Below, piece by piece: positions 25,501 through 34,704 of a stretch of 64,000 nucleotides of DNA. Source of the stretch: Macrocystis pyrifera (taxonomy: Eukaryota; Sar; Phaeophyceae; Laminariales; Laminariaceae); NCBI GenBank assembly GCA_031763025.1, contig JASSKH010000021.1:3162001-3226000 (forward strand), given 5' to 3'. The position numbers and the translations under genes were made by a program. Below the pieces are notes generated by a model. It was not told the DNA's origin and made no database searches. It saw only the letters and a program-made list of their open reading frames with translations. Numbering within the stretch: position 1 is the first letter of the stretch; every line of letters starts with the position of its first letter.

Positions 25501-27760
25501 GCCAGTACGCCAGAACCTCCGTATTCCAGTATGCTATCATACGATACACTACGAGTAGTCGTACTCTATCAAGCTTGTCCTACCGACAATCTTAACGTAG
25601 ATCATCGACGATGTACATCTGAAAATGTACGATTAGACGTGACAGTCTTCTGTATATTCCAACACCACACACTACGACAGCACCGAAGCCTAGCACGTTG
25701 TCAGAAAATTCACGCATAATCGAGGACAATGCTTATTGATTTCCCGCTTTTCTTTCTCGATTTGGTCCAGAGAGCAACATCACTAACCACACTTGCCGAC
25801 ACAGCCGATGCTCGCAGCCTGCGTGACCAAGCACCTCACTAAGAAGCAATGCGGCCCGATCCTGCTGAAACTCCGGATTTCTCGTACGGAGCAGGGATTC
25901 TTCGAACGAGAGAGGTCCCTAAAGCGTACAATGTCGGTACATGTAACGAAGGAATTTCTCTTTAACTAGTACCTGGTATTTGCGGACTTCAAGATATAAT
26001 CTCTCGTGTTGAGCAGGGGTTGTGTGAACAAGGGAGGGCGAACATCAACGCCTACAAGATCGGAACAATAGAGAGCGTGGTTTACCTCTAAAACCAGCAT
26101 TCGTAGTCCCCAACAGATGTAAAGTCGATGGCATTGTTCCTTATTTAGATTGCGCGCGGCAGGAAAAGTGGGAGACGTTCGGCTTTGTGCTTGTTGCGCC
26201 CGAACAGGGTAACTGTCGTAACGTATGTCGGGCATATCCTACCTGATCAATTGACTGGACGCAATATTCTTCGGTTTCGATTCCAGTTTAGTAGTAAGCC
26301 AATGCGTGGTGTGTATATAGCTCGCGGAATTTAGGGGGCGGACATGGACGTGACTGCTACACTGTAGTTTTGCTTTCAAATAATAGGTTAACTAACTGAT
26401 TACTGAGGTAGTGTTCTAGCGTCTTATATGGGAGCGCGTGCGAACCACGTCTGTTTTGTACCAAACAAATCCAGAGTGCATCCGGTCATAACCGCATTTG
26501 TTGTTCTTTAGGTTTCTCCGCGATAGACCATCTTCGTCCCGGCAAAGACCATTGTCGAGCAGAACGTTGAGATTGCAAAGAGTTGCCTTCAGCATCATTG
26601 CGAGCTTACGTCAGCAAGTAAATTGTTCGAGAGTTTTTGATATTCGACGTTGAATAATCTGACCCTGACCCCCCAACCCTTTGGGGGGCTTCAGATCGGC
26701 AGGCGCAGTCACTTGTCTCCGCCGTGGGTTTCGTATTATGTATCGAGGCACTATTTTGGCATTCCTCGGGAATGTAGAGCCGTCTTTTCTTTGCGAGGTA
26801 CTCTGACGAATGTGATCGGAGTGCCGGTGTACCTGACATGATAATACGTGACCATGGTCTGTTAAAATACCGGTATCAGTCGTGTGTGTTGACGAAGTCG
26901 GATGCAACTTTGGTGTGGCTGACCTCCGGTGTGCGGTGTGTGTTTTGGTGTAGTGTATACATACCAGGCGTACCTCGGTTCTTTGACGACCATGGTATAG
27001 CAGCGCATGCAACAAGTGGAAGCGTCCGACAGCAGCGTATACAAATACCTGTGTGATTGGACGCGTTCTACGATAGAGGTAGCACGTTTCCGCTAAAATG
27101 TTTCCGAATGACGCGGCTCCTTAACCCATAATCGTCGGAATGGCAATCTTGTTTCGAAAAATAGGTTTTGGTATACTTGGACCGTGGAATACTCATCAGG
27201 ATGCAATTTGACTTTTCCTGAAATAAGTTTTCGGGTGTGGTATGGAGCTCCTTAAGGTCAAGTGAGGAGCCTCAGAAAAATTAGGGTGAACCTCTATCGT
27301 AGAACGCCTCATTGACCGAACAACTATTTTACTAGTTTAGGACCTAACTCACCACGCCTGGATAAATAGCTTATTTATGCTTGTTTTAGAACTCTGCTGC
27401 CTGTTATCATTTGAGTTCGACTCTTTTCAGTTAACTCCTTGCCCATAGAGAGTCTGCACAATAGTTGACTGCCGCACCAGCAGAGCGACCTACCTCGCCA
27501 AGGCTTGAGCTTATTTCTTGGTCGATCAGGTGCTCTGGGAGGGGTCGAAGGTTGCCTCGGGTTCGGATGAAGTTGCTCCACCCGTTCCGCGCACTCTCCC
27601 TAGATGGTTGAGGCGCGACGATCCATGCGATACCGACGACAAAGCCCGTCATGGCAGCGGCGACGACCACCATCCACCTGGAAATACTGCTGCTCCGCCT
27701 ACATGATCCATGTTGGCAGCTGAGGGGGCGAGAGTCCATACACGAGAAGGCGGGGCGCAT
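12436..27760 (-). CDS. two-domain glycosyltransferase: STELLO/DUF288 plus GT31, seven exons (predicted)
   Basis: Spliced model of 2739 nt (912 residues). Exons, in order: 27760-27494, 21500-21266, 16704-16556, 15857-15369, 14815-14665, 14010-13639, 13511-12436. Every intron is GT-AG and the phases (0,1,0,0,1,1) fit at each junction. Residues ~29-49 form an uncharged anchor after an Arg/Ser-rich start, as in Golgi type II enzymes. Residues ~130-490 match the STELLO (DUF288) family as I remember it: RWGVTMLSSPT, LPYRI...RKNVGYLYAIHHGAK, an IYDLDD metal-site candidate, NPYPCFG, EPDVDAMYRL, PYNAQ, and FWGLLLP with VSDIWRSYF. Residues ~590-830 are GT31-like (ERREAIRNAW; FFLRLDDDYF with the DDD triad at ~689-691). 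Plant STELLO proteins act in the Golgi on cellulose synthase assembly; the acceptor here is unknown. Main doubts: the exon 1 link and whether the last intron truly fuses the GT31 part. Confidence 0.75.
13639..14010 (-). CDS. exon 6: C-terminal part of DUF288 domain and linker
   Basis: After acceptor CGACAG|AGTCGC it encodes SRNIMSDLESEFELYERSG, then SLVQIQDLAIDMYEHGIV and RAWLKDLHSVGYKFNRP, matching the C-terminal helical part of DUF288. A linker follows, containing an acidic PYVEEEEQGK segment. Donor CGACAG|GTGACT is in phase 1. Without splicing the frame runs into a TGA at 13520-13522, so an unspliced or alternatively spliced form would end the protein before the GT31 domain. Confidence 0.85.
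14342..14362. repeat. poly-G tract, 21 bp, in intron 5
   Basis: Uninterrupted G run on the plus strand (C on the gene's strand). A further G12 run lies at 14878-14889 in intron 4. The open frame across the 21-bp tract was considered as an exon and rejected. Confidence 0.9.
14665..14815 (-). CDS. exon 5: DUF288 FWGLLLP / VSDIWRSYF block
   Basis: 50 codons plus one base. It begins ATLHFSPAFWGLLLPITV and continues VSDIWRSYFTQALL, then AAPWVT, in the order known for the family. Acceptor is GAGCAG|GCAACA. The donor is read as GACAC|GTGTGA, because phase 1 then joins to AG|TCG in exon 6 and gives WVTQSRN, the family-like reading; GT at 14662 (CGT|GTGAGC) is an alternative. Confidence 0.85.
15369..15857 (-). 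CDS. exon 4: DUF288 metal-site candidate and NPYPCFG / EPDVDAMYRL blocks
   Basis: 163 codons between acceptor GCCTAG|GTGATT and donor GCCCAG|GTAACT, both phase 0. It starts VIYDLDDAN, the expected continuation of HHGAK, with D221, D223 and D224 as candidate metal ligands. It continues with NPYPCFGGP, PRGFPLD, HHEPDVDAMYRL (~residues 324-335) and ends at FTPYNAQ. Confidence 0.88.
16556..16704 (-). CDS. exon 3: DUF288 core (RKNVGYLYAI...HGAK)
   Basis: Acceptor ATCGCAG|GTGG follows a pyrimidine-rich tract; donor is GCGAAG|GTGAGC, phase 0. It encodes 49 residues including YLSFADQEALPYRI and RKNVGYLYAIHHGAK, among the most recognisable DUF288 blocks. The open frame runs on into the intron to 16445, but similarity stops at the donor. 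Confidence 0.88.
18723..18738. repeat. poly-C tract, 16 bp
   Basis: Uninterrupted C run inside intron 2. Confidence 0.9.
18967..19968 (-). mobile_element. LINE 3' fragment (copy j), minus strand, inside intron 2
   Basis: Begins at the family 3' end (TGTGTTCTGCACATTACACC-like) and carries the ~800-bp A-rich 3' UTR (blocks GTGGTCACAAAACTACGCC, CAATGCCATGTCATCA, GGTAGCGGCAGCAGTTT, GACCACGTTCGAACCAGCTG). It ends about 200 bp into the terminal part of the ORF (GCGCGGCGCTGCTTACTCAG). It lies in the same orientation as the host gene and carries a 7-bp TACCAGG insertion relative to other copies (19106). Confidence 0.85.
19106..19114. other. TACCAGGTA footprint-like site, supported by LINE comparison
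   Basis: LINE j has GCCACGTACCAGGTATGCAG where copy d (near 36370) has GCCACGTATGCAG. The difference is exactly 7 bp, leaving TA-CCAGG-TA at a former TA. Confidence 0.8.
21266..21500 (-). CDS. exon 2: start of the DUF288 domain
   Basis: Encodes 78 residues plus one base. RWGVTMLSSPT...AVKQLA and KEWCILVVG match the first beta-strands of the STELLO domain (VVTT-x-PT-x-A, then W-C-VVVG). The chosen acceptor is GGGCCAG|ATCCC at 21501, and the donor is AACG|GTGAGG in phase 1. An in-frame ATG at 21527 just upstream is an alternative start if exon 1 does not belong to this gene. Confidence 0.8.
22670..23760 (+). pseudogene. decayed gag-like relic in intron 1
   Basis: Plus-strand frames with stops give coherent protein-like stretches (MYFLARCPQKLTKQNCSELF near 22760; AYTDAEIGISIVLKHERVTD near 22960). 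They are followed near 23600-23680 by a Gly/Arg-rich segment and CCVYKSTPHINAEC, resembling the C..H-type knuckle ending of many Copia-type Gag proteins. No pol domains were seen. The assignment is tentative. Confidence 0.35.
24225..24830. repeat. degenerate ~30-40-bp tandem repeat
   Basis: Recurring phrases of the type CACCTGGGRTCGNCGGAGCA with variable spacing, e.g. near 24233, 24473, 24535, 24590, 24635, 24700 and 24775. The copies are strongly diverged and the period is irregular. Open frames here are by-products. Confidence 0.5.
27494..27760 (-). CDS. exon 1: N-terminal signal anchor
   Basis: Open from ATG at 27760 (a second in-frame ATG is at 27739; either could be the start). It encodes 89 residues with RRSSSISR followed by a ~20-residue hydrophobic segment, MVVVAAAMTGFVVGIAWIVA, the form of a type II Golgi anchor. 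It ends at a good donor, GAG|GTAGGT, in phase 0. It is joined to exon 2 because that exon lacks an anchor and enters in phase 0. The intervening 5.99-kb intron makes this the least certain link; it could instead be the first exon of another gene. Confidence 0.55.
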
Positions 27761-28224
27761 ACCACGGAGAAAATAAAAATAAGGGAGCGATCGTACAACT
27801 AGGCGCAGGCCCGCGAGCGAGAAATAACCACAGAGCGAAAAACTGAACGAGGCTCACATGTTGGGAGATAGAAAAACATGTTTTGGCAATAAATCATCTT
27901 CCTTTCACTTTTAAAACTGCAGTGAAGGTGACTAGTTTGTCCCCGAACGGGACTGCTGTATAAAAAATGTTAGTACCCGGCATGCATGCGATACAATGGT
28001 CTATTAATACACAAGAAGCAAGAAATATATACGTTGTAGACTATAGTCATACGTATTTGTTATTTTCTTAGGGTCAGGCGGAAATTCTGCATGTCTTGGG
28101 ACCAAAATATCCCAACTTAATGCAAAAACAGGAAGATCTGGCGAGAAGAAATTATTCAAGAAGAAACAGTTCGTCATGGGTTTGCAAGGGTTCATAGAAC
28201 ACCTGTGCCAAACTTCACGGTCCA
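27761..28224. other. region upstream of exon 1
   Basis: It should contain the promoter and 5' UTR of the minus-strand gene if exon 1 is correct. No TATA-like element or other motif stands out at a convincing position. Confidence 0.3.
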
Positions 28225-29743
28225 CCTCCAAAAAACGGCGAGGACATCAGACGATCGCCTCGCTTAACCTGAAGGTCCGAAAGCTGAAGGCCGAGGTGAA
28301 TGACATCCTGCTGTACGGGTGAGTGACGTGGACCCTGAGAGCGGAACACTTTGCCAAGCTTTGAACGGCCCACCAAGTCCTCCTGCGAGTCATTGCCTTC
28401 TAGCGCCGACTTGCGCTGACCACGCCACGTTCTCGTACGCGAAGGCCCTAAAGATGATACGTCGTGAAAGCATCGAAACGACCATCCGTAAACGGCGGCT
28501 CGCTTTCGCGGGAGCTGTGGCACGGCAACGCAAGGAGCAAATACCCAGTTAGGTATGGTCTGGAACAATGGCTGGGGGGGAGAACCCAAGACCTGGCGGA
28601 TACCTCAAGACTTGGCATAGGTGCATCGTCGAAGCCCTGAAGGAGTTTCCAGCCACCAAATGGCCAACGCAACACTCCCCCTTGATGTTTGAAGTTGAGA
28701 TCGCGCTGTGGATCACTGCAGCAAGAAAGGCGGGGATGGAGCACCGGGGCCCCCCTGAAGCAGCCGAACGGTTCATGGCGAGGTAGGACGAAAATGAGAC
28801 ACAACTGAGTAGGCAACGCCGCGCATCGGCCGCGGGTGGTGCCCAAGGGAATGGGGGGACGGGTGGCAACAAGGGTAGAAAGAAACCCGACAGGCGGGAA
28901 TGTGGGGAAGGCGGGGGCAACAGGACGAGTAGAAGAGAAACCGCGTAGACTAAAGTACAAAGGAGACGGCAGACAGGGTAGCAAGGTAGCAATAACTAGT
29001 GAAGTATTTACAACATGTCTACGCCACTCGTACTGCCAACTTCTGCAGCCGGTTGGAACGTGGTCTTTCTTTGTCTTCTTTTTTTTTTGCGCTTGATCCT
29101 CCGTGATTTCCGTTGTATTACTTCATCTTTCTTTCTTCCTGGATTTACCTAAAGAGTCGTCTGGCGTTGGTGGATGACGAGCCTCCTATGCTTGTTTAGT
29201 ATCGTCTGATGCGTCCTCTCCGGGGGTAGGGCGTAGTTGACGAAAACAAGACGGAGACGGCACACAGAGTACCAAGGTACCAGACCAACTAGTAGGTGAT
29301 ACCTGGCTATGCTAGTACCACAAAGTGCTGCGTGTATCTGGAGGGTGCGTTGTGCTTTGGTTAACCTGTTGTTTCCCTTGGTTCTTACTAATAGTCTTAC
29401 TCTGTCTGTAGTGGTGCGTCTTTCGCTCGTTCTTGTCGAGTGTCTGCCACACGTCCTGAGAGGAGGCACGACAGATTAATATTCTGTTAAATTTTCTTCT
29501 TTTTCTTTTGATTTGTTTCTTTGCTGTCTGAATATATTTTTCCTCTCTTTCAAATGATGTGTATGCCGTGGCTGTCGTATCCAGTACCTGGTATGATGAC
29601 ACATGGCACTGCGTTGTCTGCTCTGCTTCCTACATAACAACGTACCTTCTCTGTGGCGTAGATTTGTGACCACAGAGCTTGGATCGCTCTAGGATTGAAG
29701 AATCAGCCTGGGCTGTGGTCGTGCTGGATGTCGATGGGTAGAA
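28225..29743 (+). mobile_element. LINE copy a: 5'-truncated, plus strand
   Basis: Starts within the C-terminal part of the LINE ORF (LKVRKLKAEV...WTLRAEHFAKL, then [15 protein letters not shown] near 28470). It carries several in-frame stops and frameshifts, reaches the ORF end near 28990 and continues through the complete ~750-bp pyrimidine-rich 3' UTR to GCTGGATGTCGATGGGTAGAA. It contains a 7-bp ACCTGGT insertion at 29585-29593 relative to its relatives. Confidence 0.88.
29585..29593. other. TACCTGGTA footprint-like site, supported by LINE comparison
   Basis: LINE a reads CAGTACCTGGTATGATGAC; the matching position of copy f (reverse complement of about 54853-54870) reads CAGTATGATGAC. Exactly 7 bp is inserted at TA. 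Confidence 0.8.
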
Positions 29744-29754
29744 GCAGCACAAAA

Positions 29755-29806
29755 CACATCCAGCACAACCACTCTCCGTGCCGAATCTTCGATCTTAGAG
29801 AGTCTA
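29755..29806 (-). mobile_element. short LINE 3'-end fragment, head-to-head with copy a
   Basis: CACATCCAGCACAACC...GTGCCGAATCTTCGATC is the family 3' end in the reverse orientation, directly after the 3' end of copy a. The two 3' ends therefore face each other across about 12 bp. Confidence 0.7.
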
Positions 29807-30073
29807 CTGCTATGTACTATAGATACATGCTCTGATAGGTTTCCACATTATTTATGTGCGGCGTATTGATTTTTGCGGAAGCATCCTCCGCGACAAACAA
29901 AACGCGCACAAACTAGAACGAATAACAGCAGCCCCACAGGCACCCCCAACGGGGCTACCCTGATCCCATGTTGGCAGCAGTGGCCGTCCAGTCACGAAAA
30001 ATCGCAAAAAACAAAAAACAAAAAAAATAACTCGTCTAACTGGTAGCGCACCCGGAACCGATACAACAGCAAC

Positions 30074-30230
30074 GAACGTGTCGGTATTGGCCGTGAAACC
30101 ACATCAATCAATGCTTCGATTGCAACGTGTCGGTATACGCTACGCCGTGGAGTCATATCAATCCTTCGGCTCAACAGAAACTTGTCGGCGTAGGCCGCGG
30201 AACCATATCCAATCTTCGATTAATTACCGC
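30074..30230. repeat. degenerate ~50-55-bp tandem repeat, 3 copies
   Basis: Units begin at about 30074, 30123 and 30177 with AACGTGTCGGTAT-like starts, then GGCCGTGRAACCATATCAAT and CTTCGATT-like ends. The remaining sequence from 29831 to 30294 shows nothing further. Confidence 0.65.
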
Positions 30231-30294
30231 CACCCCGACCACCACCCCGCCCACAACCCGCATGTTTCACCCTTATCTATAGTCAAGTACAGTC

Positions 30295-32252
30295 ATGCCC
30301 CCAGCACGACCAGTGTCCGTGCCGATTCTTTATTCCTAGAGATGCAAGTTATGTGGCCACACACTATGCCACAGATGCGAATAACACACATAGAGACACT
30401 ATATTGCTATGCAATAAGCAGAGTGGACAACGCAATACCATGCCATCACAATACTCGATACGACAGGCACGACGTAAACACTCTATGAGAGAGAGATAAC
30501 GGGAGGAAACAAACGGACAGGAAAACAATAAAAAACAGAGTGCGAAGAAACAAATTATGGAGAAGAAGGCGAAGGAGAAACAAGAGAAAATCCGTCGTGT
30601 CTCCCCTCAGGAGATGAGGCATACACCCAAAACGGACGAGCTAAAGAAATAGCACCACTACATACTCCACGCGGAGTAAGACCGAAGAACCAGGAAATGA
30701 ACTGGCAAACAAGGGCAAACAGCATCCTCCGGGTAACCGCAGCGGTTTGTGGTACCAGTAGCATGGCCAAGTTTTCCCTACAAGGCGGTCTGGTACCTTG
30801 CTACCTTTGTCTACCGTCTCCGTCCTGAGTTCGTTAAGTATGCCCCACCCCCGGAGAGGATGCGTCAGACAACACGAAACAAGCGAAGCAGGCCTGTCAT
30901 CCACCAGCGCCACACGCGACTCTTATCGTAAGGACGACAAAGAAATCAGAAAAAATAAAATGAAAATGACGGGCGATCAAGCGCAAAAAGAACAAAAAAC
31001 AGAGGAAGACCACGTTCGAACCAGCTCCACTGTTGGCTGCACGAGTATAATTGTATAGACATGCTTTTTTAGTCTCTAGTCGGCCTGGTGCCCCGCTACC
31101 CTGTCTGCCATCTCCTTTCTACGTTCGTCCACCGCGGTCTCCCTTCTACTCCCTCTATAGCCGCCCTCCCCGCATTCCCTTGGGTGGGTTTCCTTTTTCT
31201 CCTGTTGCCCCCCCTCCCCATTCCCACCGACGGCAGATACCTGGCGCTGTCTACCGTTTACTCAGCTGTGCCTCATCCTGGTGCCATCTCACCACGAACC
31301 GTTCGGCTTCTTCAAGGACCCCCCGGTACCACTTCCCCGCCTTTATTGCTGCCGTGGACAACAGCGCGGTCTCAACTTCAAACACCAAGGGGGAGTGTTC
31401 CTTTGACCCTTCGGTGGCTCGGATTTCCCTACGTTCTTGGGCTATGCACCTATGCCAAGTCTTAAACTTTCCGCCAGGCCGTGGGTTCTCCTGAATATTA
31501 CCAGACTGGGTAATCCCTCCTTTCTTTACCGTGCCACGGCCCCCGTAAAGGAGAGCCGCCGTTTACGGACGGCCGTTTCGATGCTCTCAAAACGTGCCAT
31601 TTTGAGGGCCTTCGCGTACGAGAGGGTGGCGTAGTCAGCGTAGAGTCGGCGTTGGCAGCCAATAATTCGCAAGTGGACTTGGTGGTGAGCCGTTCGATGC
31701 TTGGCAAAGTGTCCCGCTCTGAGTGTCCACGTCACACGCCCGTATCACAAGGAATCATTCACCTCGCCCTGCAGCATTCGGACATTCGGGCCAAGCAGGG
31801 CCGTCGTCCCATCATACATCTCCGGGCCGAACCGTTTGATGCATGACCGCATTCGACGGATCCGTCGGTCGATTTCGAGCAAGAGGTCAGCGTTTCGGTG
31901 GATAATGCCGCCTATTGTAGGTGTAGGAACTGGGCCGTCTGTTAATACCTCTGGCCTGCTGCTTCGATGACGACCGGTGGGACGAGGGTTGTCTGGTCTG
32001 GTGTTCGTAATGCATTGTCTCCGCCTGTGCGATACCGTGAGGCCTACTGTTTCGAAGACAGTCACTAACTGTCATCATTTTCGTGAGCCCTTCAGTCGAC
32101 TTCGAGACAATTCCTGCGTCATCGGCGTAAACCATGCCCCACACAGTCCTTCGCATGCATGCCAACGGCTCCTGCTTCTCTGTTCCGATTACTCCAGGAT
32201 CATTGAGTTGAACCAAATCCCTGACGATGACTCCGTCTTTGCTGAAGCGTAC
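30295..32252 (-). mobile_element. LINE copy b: 5'-truncated, minus strand
   Basis: 3' UTR at 30295-31070, then the last ~380 codons of the LINE ORF read from 32252 downward. It has many frameshifts and stops; a deletion removes part of the region after the YADD motif. Recognisable blocks include SYAKALKMARFESIETAVRKR near 31600 and [16 protein letters not shown] near 32120. It breaks off in the RT domain. Confidence 0.85.
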
Positions 32253-34704
32253 TATTAATACTACAGTTGTTAGTCATGGGAATGGATTCTGTTTAGACGT
32301 CGAAATATGTCCAGTCTATTCGAGAAGCCGTTAAAGTGTAAAACGAACGAACAAATTTTGAAAAAAGTCTGCCGCCACCCTATTTACTTTGTTTTAGACT
32401 ACCTTCAAGTGTAGCACCGAGCACCTGATTTCTCCACCTAGGAAACGAAGTGGATTAACCCGTTCGACTGAGACACCTCCCATCAATGGAGAATGATCCT
32501 CTGGCTGATTGTTTTCTGATCTGCAGATTTTAGTTCCGTTAAATTTCGGAGAAATGCGCGGGGAATCTCGATGTGTTCAGGTTTTATTCGCGTCGTTCAG
32601 TCTAGTGAAGAACTATTTGAGATTACTAAAAAAATTAAACCCGTCAACCGATGCGGTAGGACATTTGCGCACACACCAAATGCATTCCGCGCCTGAATCC
32701 GACAAGTAGCCGACGAGAAATCTTACGCACGAGTTGACCCTCTTTTGATGAATCAAGCAATTGTTGATGGGAAGCTCAACAAATAATAAGTCGAGATAGA
32801 ACCAAAGGACGTCCAGTCTTCATTGTATCCGGCAAACGGTGCCGGACATGAAAAGGGCCGCACGCCGAGCGATCGCCATCACACCCGGTGTCATCGCAGC
32901 AGCGAAGACCATCTTTGATCGGGCCTTGATGCAGCAGGAAGCGCGTTACAGCTATTAATAGCGTTCGGATGCGAACGCATACTATTGTTGTCGTACGTGA
33001 GAAAACGATCGAGTAGAAATCCTCTACCCTACCACCCTGTCCGGAGAAATAGGAATAGTTTAAATCATAAATAAGCAAATACGCTGTTCTTCATATTACC
33101 GAACAGAGTGGTAGTTACGTACGAGTACATACAGCAGCACCATGCAGATTACAGGCGCGTGGTGAATGCAGCCTTGGCCGCAAGGCTCAAGCCTAGCTGT
33201 ATACACAGCAACAACTTGCCCATCAGCTAGAAAAAAGTGGGGCGCAATTCCACGGAGGTGAAGGCAGCGCCGTCGAAATCTCGGTCTCGGCGAAGTGGAG
33301 TATAGCAACACGCAGCCAATTGTCGATGCTGTGTGCAGATACGTTCTTGTTTACACGTGCCCGACAGCAGTAAAACAGGAACACATACTGCGACTTGATC
33401 CGGAACATATGTGGACGTGCCCGACAGCAGTAAAACAGGACCACATACTGCGACTTGATCCGGAACATATGTGGTTCACAGGGGGGGGGAGCTTTCTCGT
33501 GCTGCCGGTCGCCAACCCCAAGGCCCCCCCAGGAACGTGCTATTCTTTCACGCTCTCGCGACCGTGTCTACGTTGCTGCTCTACGCTCTGGGCTTGGTTG
33601 TGCGCTGTCCTGCAGCACGTACCGCGCAAGAAGCAAGGCTGACTTTTGTTTCGGTTATACTTGTAGTTCAACGCCACAACATCCATGCCGGCACTGCTTT
33701 TTTTGTTTTGAGAGGCACCATAATAAAACGGATTTTTTGGTGGCAAACGTTTTTTTGCCCAATCAGGGATTGGATAATTTCCTAAGGTCAACTTTCATGC
33801 ATTCGGAAACTAGGACTGAAAAGGCCGGTTTCCGACCAGTTGTTTTTCCAATTGGATTGGGAATAGCTACCCTTCTTATCGTCCGTCGGATCGAGTATAC
33901 AGTTTTGTGTTTCTTCTGGAGACGTTTGGTGTACGAGTACGTAAGGGAGTGACTTTCAGCTCCAAGAAAAAAGGGTAGGGCAGACGGACGTCGGTTCGAC
34001 CCTGCTTCGCCGTAATGCTCGTGGGGTGAAAGAGTCTACCAGCAGCCGCACCCCACCATACATACATGCTGATGTCTCGCTTCGTCCTCGAGCAGCGTGT
34101 GAGCTTCGTACGCCGGGCGTTCTCCTTAATCTCGTCCTCGAGGCCTTCGCAGCTCTCTTTGAGAGTCGCTAAAGCTACAGCCAGCGCAGCAGTGGGCAAA
34201 AGGTCATGGATACCGCGCACTGCGGCCATCGGGTGCCGTCACGTCCTGCTGACGGGCGTGAATAAGAATGTCACGCTGACACGCGCCGATCATAGCAGAA
34301 GTGACAGCAGCCAAGCCAGCGGCGCCGATGTTGTGGTGTGGGGCCGTGTCGTACGTCGTATTGTTGTGCAGGGTGCGTGATACTCGTACAAGTATGTGGC
34401 GGGATATTCTAACATTTCCGATGCATGGATCCGACTGGCGAGTTGGATCGAAAATATCGGTTTTTGCCTCTGTCAGGTCCAGTTGGAAATCATCATCGAA
34501 AAATCTTGGAGTGAAAAGGAGCTTTTTCAACAGAATACTAAGGTTACCATTTTTAGGCTCCGATCGGAAACCGGCTTTTTAAATCCATGTTTCCGACAGA
34601 ATAACAAGTGGCATAAAGGTGTTTTTCCCCGAATAACGATCATGCGACATCTTTCGTTTTTTGTACGTACTGACACGTTCCCACCCCAAACTGTAGTGCC
34701 ACGT
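32253..34704. other. stretch between LINE copies b and c, no gene recognised
   Basis: No open frame with a recognisable motif on either strand. It contains the 60-bp tandem duplication at 33355-33474. Confidence 0.5.
33355..33474. repeat. 60-bp tandem duplication
   Basis: Two adjacent 60-bp copies (33355-33414 and 33415-33474) starting ACGTGCCCGACAGCAG and ending CCGGAACATATGTGG, differing at one base (GGAACA against GGACCA). A very recent duplication. Confidence 0.95.

Larger units (their letters stand above)
21501..27493 (-). other. intron 1 of the glycosyltransferase gene (5993 nt, predicted)
   Basis: Donor GAG|GTAGGT at 27493 and acceptor GGGCCAG|ATCCC at 21501. It holds a plus-strand gag-like relic (about 22670-23760), a degenerate ~35-bp repeat (24225-24830) and two TACCWGGTA sites (24404, 25970). 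An additional small exon inside this interval cannot be excluded. Confidence 0.5.
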
